Part shown: in pieces, positions 10,498-22,000 of the stretch
Numbering within the stretch: position 1 is the first letter of the stretch
Layout of the letters: every line of letters starts with the position of its first letter
NCBI GenBank assembly: GCA_030704615.1
Contig: CM060734.1
Coordinates: forward strand, 52,342,042 to 52,406,041
Source of the DNA: Takakia lepidozioides
Taxonomy: Eukaryota > Streptophyta > Takakiopsida > Takakiales > Takakiaceae
DNA length: 64,000 bases
Reading direction: 5' to 3'
Program-made: the position numbers and the translations under genes
Notes under the pieces: model-generated
Told to the model about the DNA's origin: nothing
Database searches by the model: none
What the model saw: only the letters and a program-made list of their open reading frames with translations

Positions 10498-10501
10498 AGT
10501 G

Positions 10502-11400
10502 CCTAAGACAGTCTTGAGGGGACCTGTCTATGGCTTGTATTTGGACTATTGGAACCAGTCTGCAGTCAATACCATGAGTCAGATGTCTACGGAAAGAGGA
10601 GAGTGCAGCTTATGGAGCAATTGCATCTGATACATTTGCTGGCAGGAGTGATGCTCTCTTTCACTGGTATGTGGATGAGACAAATGTGCCAAAGAAGCAA
10701 ATAACATTTACTCCCAAAAAATCAAATCTGCGCCAATATAGTCATTGATATGTACGCTTTGCATCCGATTGGATCATAGGCCGATGTCTATCGTTGACGA
10801 AAGCTATCGGTTTGATGTCGTATATTATAGAGTTTTCAGGACACACAGACTCTGCTGGGATGCGCGGCTATTGGTTTTGAAAGTCTTACACATACAAATT
10901 TTAACAAGGGGGGGCCATTTTTCGTGCAGGTTGTTGGAGGTGACTGACGTCAATTTGACTAAACTTCCAGCAACAACCGATATCAAGGTGTTTGGTAGCA
11001 AAGAGGATGCCTACAAGAACGTTAAAAACGACATGACTGTTTATTGCAAACCTACGTCAGCTAATCAAGTGGCATTTTGACTCGTTGAGCAGTCCATACT
11101 TATGTTTCCAAATGGCTTTTGGCGCTAACCATGACATTGCGAAATAAGGCCTAAAGCAGTTCATTGAGGCATTTCGGGTAAAAGTTCACATGATGGAATT
11201 AACATGAACATATGTCTTCGAATCAATGGATACTTCCATACCATTAAAGACAATACCGTTGTTCATTTTCGGCACCACTCCTGAGTATTTCGATGACTAT
11301 AAAAGTGCTCAGAAATATTGTTTAGGAAGCAAAGTCCTTCAGAAAACGGATCCCATCATGCACCAGCATGTTGAAGATTCCATTATATGAGGACCTTAGC
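10502..11400 (+). pseudogene. Crinkler-like gene, 3' part, downstream of the retrotransposon
   Basis: Directly behind the target-site copy the frame of the upstream fragment continues (VYGLYLDYWNQSAVNTM), followed by HWYVDETNVPKKQITFTPKK near 10660-10715. Then comes a trace around 10920-11130 with ATTDIKVFGSKEDAYKN, ANQVAFDSLSSPYLCFQM and GANHDIA. The last resembles the C-terminal strand-helix block (a 'fFQMT...HpI'-like pattern) of Crinkler/RHS-type proteins. Several stops show it is dead. The reading frame is lost beyond about 11400. Confidence 0.45.
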
Positions 11401-11849
11401 AAATTCAAAAGGTCTTGTGGATTCAACATCATGCGTTATTTCCGTACAGAGATTTTGATACCAAAACCGACACGGCGCAATCAATATATGGTAGATTCAA
11501 AAATCACTTGATGGCTAACAGTTGCTATCAAACGACATGTCTAGTGCCAACTTGGCTGAGGGACCTGCGGTGATTGAGAAGCTTCCAAGGAATATATAGA
11601 AAACTGGTGGAACTGGAGATCTTCATAATGAAGCAGACGCCACACAACCACATGAGAGAGTGTAGAGTTGCACTTTTAACAATCCAGTTGTTCCCTCTCA
11701 ATAAATAGCTCATATGAGTTATAATAGCATGACTAGTAATAATGCTCTAATATAGCGAAGGATTAGAAGAAAGAACGTTCAGTGTGGTATGTAAAGTTGG
11801 CTGGCATTGGTTAGAGATATACTGCACTTGTTTACTAACTTCGGGATTT

Positions 11850-12660
11850 TTTTTTATGGAAAATCACCTTGTGGCTATGCATTTGCTGTCAGATAGAACT
11901 TTTGATGCCAACTTAGCTGAGGTACTTGTGACAATTGGAGAGTTTTCATGAAAAAAGAAAAGAAAGAAAACAGGTCAAACCACCTGAACTTCTTCTCACA
12001 TGGGTCGTCTCTTCTCCTTGCAAGGCCTTTGGAGGAGGCTTCCCTGATTATGGTGGGAACTGGGGCAATGGTGATGAGAGGGAGGTTTTGCTGCAGATGG
12101 GGACAGATAGTGTCTTCGGCCATGACAGAGATAGAGGTGATGGCATGTCTGGGGCACATAGTAATGAGCAATGGGGAGCTTCCAAGTTTGTGCCCTCCAA
12201 GAAGTTTATCCCTTCTCAAAATGGTGGAGGTGAATGTGGGGCTTGCGATAATGACTAGTGCGGTGGACAACACAGTGTTTGTGATCTTCCCTCGCGTGTT
12301 GATGAGATTGATAACTGGGGATCCATTAAAAAGTTTTTGCTGTGCGCCTTTGCTGGTGACCTCATCATTTTCTACTGGTAAAGAGAGGCAATGACAAGAG
12401 TAGAGACGATGGTCCATCTAGGGCACATAGTGATGAGCAATGGAGAGCTTCCAAGAAGTTTGTGCCTTCTCAGGGGGTGGGGGTGAAGGGGGTGGAGGTG
12501 AATGTGGGGCTTGTGATGATGACCGGATGGATTCCCAGGACATCCGAGTGACTTCCCTCACGTACTGATGAGATTGATAACTAGGGAGCCATCAAAAAGT
12601 TTTTGCCATCCTCCCCTTCGGGTGCTGACCCCAATGAAGCCTTAGGGCATGCCAATGAAG
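11850..12660 (+). pseudogene. Repeat-containing coding relic, possibly from a plant eIF4B gene
   Basis: Two diverged copies of a motif are visible. The first has GAHSNEQWGASKFVPSKKF (about 12152-12208) and RVDEIDNWGSIKKF (about 12296-12337). The second has AHSDEQWRASKKFVPS (about 12423-12470) and RTDEIDN-GAIKKFLPSS (about 12557-12612), with stops. Alternating acidic-W-x-x-x-KKF-PS units with G-rich spacers recall the repeat region of plant eIF4B. No intact frame exists. The source is uncertain. Confidence 0.35.
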
Positions 12661-13539
12661 CAGGAACATGAGCTGGAGATGTTAAAATCGGAGTTAGGAT
12701 GAGGCTGAGGTAGGTTTGTCCATGACACTGATATTTACAACTGCCTCCTCTCAAAAGGCTCAACTGGCAAGCCAAAATGTGTATCATTCTGCTAGCTGAA
12801 GTGGTTTCTGTGAGAGTATTCACTCAGAGAGGTCCTACATATTGTTCTCATGGTCACCTTTCTTAACAAAGAGTGCAACAACCACAAGATCACCTCTCGT
12901 TAAAGTCAGTGACAACCTACTTTTAAGACAGAATCGTGGCAGTGTCAAATTGAAAGAATTCGTGATTCTCTCAGATTACTAATGCAACAACCTGAAGTCC
13001 CATTTCCAACAAACTTCCGCGATAACACTCAAGGTGAAGCAATCGATACTTTACATATGAGAAAAGCCAGGCTATTTCCAAGCCATGGTTACCCTCCATA
13101 ATGTTGTCAATTATAGTGGAGCACTGCTATGTTCTCATTTATGACTAGTGCATGCTGACCCAAGCACAGTTGCCACAAGCTTTTGATCCCACCAGGATTT
13201 TGTCAGCTGCTGCGAATAAGAAATCATGCGCTGTTGAGCTTTGGATTCCTGATGCCCTGATCTGACTTGAACTAATCCCCCTCACTGCCTAGCCAAAGAA
13301 AAGATGGAGACAAACCCAGCTGTATCCAACATGATTCAGATGATACACTGGATGTGGAAATAGCACAATGCAACTCCGAGACTGGGATCAAGACTGGAAG
13401 GAACCTAGACACGAAGGAGAATGACATACCAACATAGTCAAAGCCTTCTACTTAGCAAGTGGATAGTCACCACCACCCTTATGGGTCGGTCAACATGGGC
13501 AACACTCAATCTACAAACTCCCACTTACTGCTGCCTTGC
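12661..13539. other. Intergenic, no gene seen
   Basis: No supported coding sequence. It probably includes the 3' end and terminator region of the ELF3-like locus. Confidence 0.4.
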
Positions 13540-14537
13540 TCAGCCAGTGATCAGCAGAGATGCCAGTTGCAGATGCAGGGGTGGCCACAACTCATGTGGT
13601 GCAACTTTGATTACACCACCTTGGCAAAAGCTTCCGTCATGGGCAGGCAGCATGGGGAACAGGGCATCAAGGAGAGCTGTACCATCAGCTGCTTGGTAAG
13701 TATAACCCAGACAGTTCAGTAATCTCTCTTGGAAAATCTCCCCATGTTTGCTTGATACAAAACTCCCATTATCTGCCAAACACTTTTTGTTTGTTTCAGC
13801 CAAACCCTAGCCTTTAACCCATCCTCCTTGAGCAGATGGAGTCCCATTGCAAAATTGCTGAGTCTGCACATAGACACGATCCCCACCCTGCCCGGTGGGT
13901 TGCCTCCCCTTGTCATTGCTCTGGTGTGCTTGTGAAGCAGCAACAGAGGAGGAAGCCTTCTCATGCGACTCATAGCCATTCCTCTCTGTGCAGCCTCCTT
14001 TAATGGATCATGCGCCATCATTGCAAGGCAGGAAGCTGCTGAGTCTGGACCAACCAACGGCATGGGGCATTCGCGGGAAGGTGGGCTTGCGGTATTTCAC
14101 ACCTTGCTGCTGTTCACAGCCAGACACCCCATACAAAACCAAATCTGGACCCCAACGAGGATGGTAGGCATTTGCAGGGGAATATGAAGGTAGATGTGGA
14201 AGATACATAATGGATGCCATGTGCATTGCCCACTCTTTTGCTGCATTGGATGCATTTCCCCAGTCACCTAGGGGGGCCCACGAATACATCCCCGCTGAGT
14301 GGGCATACTCACAGGGTACAGAAGTGCAGGTACATCCATCACATCTCTGGTACCACAGATCTTGCTGTCACCGTCATCTAAACACCTGGTTGCAACCTCA
14401 GGGGCTTGCTAGGTCTCAGGAGTTGCAGGCACGTCCAGTTCAATCATCAAATCTGGTGACACATCCATCACATCTCTGTTACCACAGATCTTGCTGTCAC
14501 CGTCATCTAAACACCTGGTTGCTACCTCAGGGGCTTG
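13540..14537 (-). pseudogene. ELF3-like 3' region behind the stop
   Basis: ELF3-like composition continues downstream: a Pro/Tyr-rich part with YLPHLPSYSPANAYHPRWG (about 14200-14150), a Gln/Ser-rich part, and near the end GVIKVAPHE (about 13625-13600), which matches the C-terminal V-I-K-V-x-P-H motif of ELF3. The frame is interrupted by TAG (14411-14409), TGA near 14010 and TAG near 13815, and one frame change is needed near 14320. Either unseen introns remove these stops, or the 3' part has decayed. Confidence 0.6.
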
Positions 14538-14589
14538 CTAGGTCTCAGGAGTTGCAGGCACGTCCAGTTCAATCATCAAATCTGGTGAC
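14332..14589. repeat. In-frame tandem duplication, 129 bp, in ELF3 3' exon
   Basis: Two nearly identical 129-bp units (14332-14460 and 14461-14589) begin ACATCCATCACATCTCTG and each encode [16 protein letters not shown] followed by TAG on the minus strand. The unit is 43 codons long. Confidence 0.9.
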
Positions 14590-17500
14590 ACAGCCATCAG
14601 CTTTTGCACCTGGACCCCACCTACCCCTTCAGTCCCATATCCCATCTTCAATCAGCATGCAATGAGGGCAGCTGCAACCCAGCTGCAAACCAATTCAACA
14701 CATCGTACCTGAATAAGCCGATGAAGCTCAAATAGTTGCACTGAAAACATCTTCTGTTGCCTGCATACAGCAGACTGTATCATCAGTAGTGTGCAGTCTC
14801 CTCAAGTAGAAATACAACTTTGACTAGTTATTATTAGGTTGTCTTCAATGGTCGCTGAAGTCTCGAGTAAAATGTCTCTGGACATCAACTCCTCTAACAT
14901 TTGTTGTCAGGAAAAGGCTGAGAGGAATCATTCTGGCCAAAATGCTTGGATGCCCAACCCTCACTCCAAAAACTGCTCACATAAAGTTGCGTATCTTATG
15001 ATCCAACATATAACCTACTGAAAACCCTGTAACGTAATGACTGAACCCATCAACAACACCTCTGAATGGGTCGTGGTAGGCAGAAGAAATGAGGCAGGTA
15101 GGAGGAGCAACCTGAGAATGGCTTTGCGAGCTCTCCAGAACTCTTGCTGGCCAATGGCATCCATGACATTGCGGGGAGTAATACGTACTGCAGGCAAACA
15201 ATCTAATATTGAGCACTCTGACTCATCAGCACTATAGCCTCGATCACACTGCACAGGCTCTGATACTTCCCCACTTTGATCTTCAGAGCTCTCACAGCTA
15301 TTATTACTCTGCTCTAGTCTTGCTCGCAGACTCTCCTCTTCCCCTTGCTGCTCCTGCACTAGGCTGGGGGTAGCAGTCAAGCTGTAGTGTGATGGTTGGG
15401 CTGCATCAGTGTCTCTCCGACTTGAATCAGGATCATCCCCTGATGCTGTCACACACTCACCACTGCCCGTGCGCCAACTCATGACATCTCCCTGCTCGGA
15501 TGACATATCCTCAAAGCTTCTTTCTTTTCTGTGATGTGGATGCTGCACATAATAGAACTGCCGGGGCGAGCATCCTGTATCCCCAAACCACCTCTTCTCT
15601 TGCCCTGCCTCTCGAGTCTCCTGAGAGTGCTGGTGTGCTGCCTCCTGGGATGCGGGCGCTTCAGGTTGTCGATGTGACCATGGCCTGTTGCTGCTAAGCC
15701 TTGGCGTGGGATATATAGGCACTGCACAGTCATCCTTTTCCTTTCTTTTCTTGCTGGGCATAGAATTCAGTTGGCTTGCAGTTACAAACTGGGGTAAAGA
15801 GCTCTCTGCAAGCATAGGCACACGCTGCAACTCTGCATCTCCATCCACCACTGTGCTGGTGCTGCTGCTATTCAATGAAAGTGGGCCTACTACCCCACCA
15901 TGGCAGCCTACATTCATGGCTGGCATGTAAGCAAGCACAGGGTTCATGTAACCAGGAACATGTTGGTACATGACCCCCTGCACCCCTTCCCCCAACAGAT
16001 TGTTAGTTTCTTCCATTCCATCACTTGAGATGTTTCCAGAACAACCCAAGTTCACTCCTGCAAGCACCCCACCACCATGCCTCCCTCTCTCCCTCTTCTT
16101 CTTCACTTTCTAAGGCATGCACAGATACTGCAATTCCAATATGAAAACGTACACCCTGGATAATCCTGAAAGTCTGCAATACCACTTCATACAGAACACT
16201 TGTGATGTCGTTGAGTCCACTAGCAAAAGCTTAAAGCTAGAAAACATGGATCCACATCTGCACCACACCATCAAAACCCTGGAGACAGCTAGACCATTCT
16301 GCCTGCAGATGGGAAGTGCAGCAAGCTGCAAGAGCAAGGGGCTATATAGTCAGTTATTCCTCCTTCATATGCCCACTATAGTGAATACTCAGACAAGAGC
16401 TCTCCTATGCTAGGCTACTGGAACAGCATGGCCCGTGGATGTCCAGCAGGTCAAGTCTTGTATACAAGTACCTTTCCCACCTACCCCTCACATCACACAC
16501 ATGAAGTACCATGGCAACATTTTTACATGATCTGATCAACAGTACATCGCATACCATGCTACAGATGATAACAGCACAGTAAAGCTGGCAGAGTCCAACA
16601 CACCCACTTTTGGCTAACCGTGTCCCTACCCAGACAAGCACCCCCAAAGGTGAGCCCAAGGTGCCAGTCTGGCTGCAGACAGCAGGTGGTGCAGACAGCA
16701 CAGACTGCCACACTGATTTGCAGGTCTGTCTATGCAACTATGCCTGTCTGGGCACAGCAGAATGATAGGGACACTGACGCTAGTAGATGCACTCCTCCCA
16801 CAGGGGTATGACTCCTGGAGGTGTTCACAAACACAAGGCAAAAGTGACCATAAGCCAACCAATGCTCGTCCATTTTGGACCGATTCCACCGTAAGGCCTG
16901 ATGTTACGGACACATTCCTCCCAGGTAGGAGAGAAGTCGGTCAACCTCAATCAGACCATAATCCCATATCCCATGCCTACACCTTGTAATAATGACCTAA
17001 GAACATCAGGCAGGGAACGGCAGACATACATCAAACTCTGCCAAGACCTTCTTAGAATCCCGACTGTGGCAGAACCTCTCTTAGTAAGAGCAGCTGAAAA
17101 GCTCCAATCTTCATGTAATTTCAACATTGCGCGGAGTTCATCCCATGGCATGTACCTCCAACAACAATAGCATGGCACCGGGTTCGATCAGACAAGTGCA
17201 GGATAACATCTACGTTGAGCTACTTGCCCCACAGATCCCGCAGAGAAACTTTTCATAACCTGATGTCCAACACTGCGACTTGATAGAGCGGTTGAACTCT
17301 ACAGAATATCTAGTCACAGTGCCCAAAACATTTGAAGAACAGAAATTCTCGAGGGACGTCCCAGTGATATTGAGTCAGAACTTTACCTGAGGCACATAAA
17401 GTAGATTGATGGAAGACCAGCAAGTAGTCGGCAGCAGTGGCAATGAAGCAGCCATGAAGCGGTGGGAGGGAATAGTGAACTGTTCGTAGAGGGCCATCTT

Positions 17501-17791
17501 ATTCCGAGGTGGCGCTCGAGGCCCCGCCCGCCTCGTCTCTGCCACATGAAGCCGTGGAAACAACGCCGGTCCTGCCTGCGGTTGCTGGCTCCCATCGCCG
17601 CTCCCATCCTTCGGAACAGTGAACTGTTCATAGAGGGCCATCTTATTCCGAGGCGGCGCTCGAGGCCCCGCCTGTCTCGTCTCTGCCACATGAAGCCGTG
17701 GAAACAACGCCTGTCCTGCCTGCTGTTGCTGGCACCCATCACCTTCGCCATCCCTCGGCCCTTTCATACCTCCTTTCCTCCTCTCCTCCAC
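14538..17791 (-). CDS. ELF3: ELF3-like clock protein, exons up to the first in-frame stop
   Basis: ELF3 is a nuclear scaffold of the plant evening complex. Exon 1 (17791-17387) holds the family's N-terminal signature twice: [10 protein letters not shown], then [16 protein letters not shown]. Exon 2 (16109-15112) carries [11 protein letters not shown], acidic and Ser-rich stretches and the C-terminal block [20 protein letters not shown]. Exon 3 (14760-14709) reads [17 protein letters not shown] and exon 4 (from 14609) [11 protein letters not shown], both strong ELF3 matches. All junctions are GT-AG and phases agree (0, 2, 0). A TAG at 14540-14538 then ends the frame, giving about 508 residues against roughly 700 in Arabidopsis. 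An unseen exon may lie in the 1.3-kb first intron. Whether the protein is functional is open, because more ELF3-like sequence follows the stop. Confidence 0.85.
17475..17735. repeat. In-frame tandem duplication, 144-bp period, in ELF3 exon 1
   Basis: The N-terminal signature block of ELF3 occurs twice at a 144-bp (48-codon) spacing. For example, GCCATCTTATTCCGAGG occurs near 17494 and again near 17638. The copies differ at few positions. Confidence 0.9.
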
Positions 17792-18984
17792 TAACCACCA
17801 CTCCTATATCCTACTCCACCCCCCTCATGCTTACCAGCTCACCACTGAACACCCACGCTATTCCTTGTCATGCCCCTTCTACACACGGCCCTGCAACGCC
17901 CTCGTCCCTGCGCTTGGCAACCAACCACACTCCCACAGCTCCCAGGTAATCACCACCAAACCCAAGCACGTTGCTGATAAGAAACGAGGTGCGAGATGGG
18001 ATGCCGCAGGATAGATAGACTCTTGGAAAAGAGAAAACAACAAGCCAGCAAACACCTTTACACCTACCCACCAATAAAACCACAAAGGGGAGGAAGATGC
18101 AGCCTTTAGACGACGAAGCCCCAACCCAGTTTACTGAGTAAAACGAGAATGGGCCACAGCAGAGAAGATGTAAATGAGAGCAATGATGTTTTCATTTGCT
18201 GCTCTCACCAGCCCCCATCACAACCCACCCCAATCAGCTCGTGGGCATATCCCCCTGCTGCACACCCTGCTCTCTTTTCCCAGGCTTGCAGTCTTTTTAG
18301 GGCTCTGTGCAAAAGCGCAGCTCTGCTCTACTCACTCGCCCAATCACAGCGCACAAATCTCTCCACACAGAGAGGAAGCCCATCACCCGAGAGCGCGCTC
18401 TCCGCTGCTGCTCGCTCACAAATCTATGGCTTCCCTCTCTCCACATGCTGCTCTTCCATTGATCTCAAACAGTCCCTCTGCGCACCAATCGCTTTGCTCA
18501 CAGATCGTGGAAGAATATATGGCACTGTTTCCCGTCGGATGGAGGCGCACACAGGGCCCAGATTGGTGGAGGCCTCTGCCCCGCCTAGATATTTCTCGCA
18601 GCGCCACTGCGCTTGTGTGGGCCCCCGCCGAATCCAACCGAGCCTGCCGGCATCCATCCCTCGCAGATCCGATGTGTTTGCTACAATAGTAATCAACAAG
18701 GTGACTCTGATGCAGCTCTGCAATTGGGTGGGCAGCCCATCTCCTTACTTACTCACAAACTTGGGTCCCGGAGCTTGTGGCTTTTACTGAGGATAAGCCG
18801 CCAGGTTATCTGGGCCATGATAGGTTGCAAGCGAGGGAGAGGGAGGCACATTTGGGAGCAGAGCCTGGGCCCAGTCTCAAGCGGCAGAGTAATTAGAGCC
18901 ATCAACAGTGTTCACAGGCATAAGTTATTCCAGTTGCTTTGGGTTGTCAACAGTTGGCTGCAACGGTTCAGATCTGCACTGCCC
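17792..18984 (-). promoter_or_regulatory. 5' flank and leader of the ELF3-like gene
   Basis: Pyrimidine-rich on the plus strand with several overlapping open frames but no protein signature. ELF3 genes usually have long leaders, so part may be 5' UTR. I found no exact evening element (AAAATATCT) or G-box (CACGTG) here. An AGATATTTC occurs near 18586. Confidence 0.35.
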
Positions 18985-19057
18985 TTCAGTTTCAAGGGCA
19001 TAACTTATGCCATGTAGTAGTTTCAGTTTCAAAGGCAGAACTTATGCCATGTAGTAG
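18985..19057. repeat. Tandem repeat, two units of about 36 bp
   Basis: The unit TTCAGTTTCAAGGGCATAAC continuing to ATGCCATGTAGTAG (18985-19020) is repeated at 19021-19057 with a single-base insertion and two substitutions. Confidence 0.85.
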
Positions 19058-22000
19058 TATTACCCTGCCCCAGTGTGTTAAGGGTGAATAAGACTTTTAC
19101 TTAAGTTTTATCTATGTTGACAGGTTCCTTCTGCTTTTTGGATGGACCCAATGAACCAACCAAGAGTTGACATGTAGCAGCAACACAGTAGTGGTGACTC
19201 AAAAGCCAAGAAGTTCGGGTGTAGAAATAAAAAATAAAAATGTGGCAAGTTGGCCCCTCGATTGCAAAGGGCAACATAGACTGCCCCTCACAAACATAGA
19301 CTGTCCTTTGTGACAGCCAGTGGGTTTTTTTTCAAATTTGGAAAAGAACAGGAGTGGCTACTGAGTTTTGCAGGAAATAGCCATATTTTCTGTTCATCCA
19401 CTGAAATTTGGACAGAATCATCCTCCTTAGTACTTTCATCCATATTAGGCGAATTCATCCAAGATTTATATGTTTTTGGAGAATTTTGGTGATTTCATCC
19501 ACGAGGGAATTTACGACAGAATATTTGATTTTTTTTGGAGGTAAAAAAAGTGCGAAATTTTGCCAGAAATAAAAATACTGCCAGTGCCCATGTAGTGAGA
19601 ATAACGAGTTGATAGGGTTAGAAAAGTGGCTACATTCCAGGTGGCACATTTCTACTGGTCTATGTTGGCAAAATTAGGCTCCTGATATTCATCTGCTGGT
19701 GCTTTTTGGGGAAAGTCTCTGATTTTACCCCCCATAAATAAGTAGCTGACCCATTTTCCAGGTCGAAATCTGGCGATTTGTCGCAAGAAAAAAAACAATG
19801 AAATTTCATTGAAACAAGTTGTAAGTTTATCATGGGTTTTATAGGAAATGCAATTTCAAGGGAAATTGCAAGTTAAAATGTATGGTGGGGTTAGAATTGC
19901 CAATGGTTGCCTATGTAACTCACTCACATGTACTATAGGATTATGAACCTTGGCATAGAGCAATATAAGCCATACACTAGTGTAAATAGGATCGGATATA
20001 GGGTGACACATTTTTATAGGATTGAATAGAGTTTCGCTAGAAACTCTTTATCCAAACAGTAAATCCTCTAAGAGTTTTGTTAACAAAACTCTTGAAGAGA
20101 GTAGTTCTCTTAGATCATCCAATAGATGGCCTAGTGGTTATAATGTAAGGTCACCTTAGAAGTGGTCATATGCCACATATATGTATGTTAGGTGTCACCC
20201 AATCTGACGAATCTTACTACAGAAAGGTGATATATATGACCAAGGGAGCTAGCATACATAAGAGCCTCTTCCCACAAAAGGGGGATAAGTAGGTCAATTG
20301 GTTACTTCATTTGTGCTACATGAAGACTTTCAAGTCCTTGGAGGAGAGTTGGGCATGTTGTTGCCTGGTTAGAAGGCGTCTCCAAATGGAAGACAATAGT
20401 CATCTTAGGGTCAATGAAGTGACACCATAAGTTATGCTTGCAGCTTCAGCAATGGTTCGTTATCTTTAACTTCTCAAAATTTCATGACCATCAAAAGTCT
20501 TCTTCAACTTTGAGATAAGTTCAATGTATTCCGACCTCCCTCAGGCCAGTTTTCAAAAAAACAAAAACAAAAACACAACTATAGTATATAAAAGTGTTAC
20601 CATCCAAACTTTTTCCAGTTATGCTTTTTATGGATGAGAATTCTAAAAGTTATTTGAGTTTTATGGAAGAATTGTTTTTGCGAAATTCTTTCCTATGTTT
20701 TATATTGTTGAAAATCTCATGCTTTGATCTTGTAATTATATCTCTGTGCTAATGTAGGAAATATTTGAAAGTGTTTCACACCCCTATTAGTAATATCCCT
20801 GGTTCTTCGCTTTTCCTCATGTGAGCAACTTAGGTTTCTATCATAGTTTTGCAATTTTGCTTGCGTGAGCACATTTTCAATTTACCATAGTACATTCTTT
20901 CTTCAAACAATATGTAGAATATGTTGTTCTGCTTGTGTGAACATGCTCACTTGTTGTTAAAGTCGTTTCATTATATGAATATGAACCCTAAACAACGATT
21001 ATAGTGGCTTTGGACAAAATATTGCACCCGCATATCCATACTGAATCCCAGGCACCACAACTATAAGCGTGCCCAAAACTTTACACATTGCACCCTCCCC
21101 CCAAACTATTACATTGTTTCATTACCTCCCTCAAACTTACCTAGTGCTACTACTCCAGCCCACTAGATGTACATAGCTATCCAAGGCCTCTTTGGCCCAA
21201 TGCCCTTCTTGGCTCCCTAGGACAAGCCAAACACTAGGAGTGGAAAGGTCATGGTCTTGCACATCATCCCACTGATCAACCTGCGCATGAAGCTATTCAT
21301 TGGGCACATCTATAATCAACAAAGCTGCTCCCATCATTCATGGTTATGCTTGCTACACAACAACACTGCTTTCAGGACTTGCACCTCCTTCTACAACCCC
21401 AAAAGAGGTACAATATGTAGTGGCAACTAGAGACCCAAACCAACCCATGAGAGGTATAGTGGGGATGTAATAGGGGACGGAAGGGCTGGTCACTTAACGG
21501 ATAACTTTATTATATATGACCTATCATTGTGCCATACCCTAATTATGTACAATGAGAAGAACCCTCCCCCAACGCCCTCCTATGTGTCCACAAGTCTAGT
21601 AACCGGTACATCCACGCCAATTTTCATTAATGACAACTCCGAGATATCATTACCCAAGAAAGATTACACACCCCATCCCTACACCCCTCCTCCCAAACCC
21701 CCTTCAACACCTTAATCCAAACAAAGCATAGCAAGAAGCGTCTCCAACCCTCCAGTACTAAGCGAGCCACCCCATACTCTGATCCACATTGCTCAATATG
21801 CTTACCCATTGGCTATAGAGCTTCGTGAGGCTCTCAACAACAAACCCCGCATTTCCCATTCACAATCTTAAAACACACCTAAACAAAGAAGCTAACAATT
21901 TTTTTTTTTTTTTTCTGTTTTTTCTTTGTGAAGGTGGATGGAAGGGCCAAGATTTTATTGAAAAAAGAGACAAGGAAAAAATTACCTCGTGGACCATGAG

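Noticed and set aside
12144-12417. Long minus-strand frame (11875-12417) as a gene
   Set aside because: The plus strand carries the repeat-type coding trace, so the minus-strand frame is its shadow.
15037-15237. Plus-strand frames opposite ELF3 exon 2
   Set aside because: They are antisense shadows of a clearly identified ELF3 exon with matching splice phases.
18149-18790. Open frame of 213 codons on the plus strand upstream of ELF3
   Set aside because: It lies in the pyrimidine-rich leader and promoter of the minus-strand ELF3 gene, overlaps other long frames, is Ser/Pro/His-rich without a domain, and has no partner exon.
20115-20430. SINE or tRNA-like segment (GGCCTAGTGGTTA)
   Set aside because: Only an A-box match is present, with no B box at a suitable distance.
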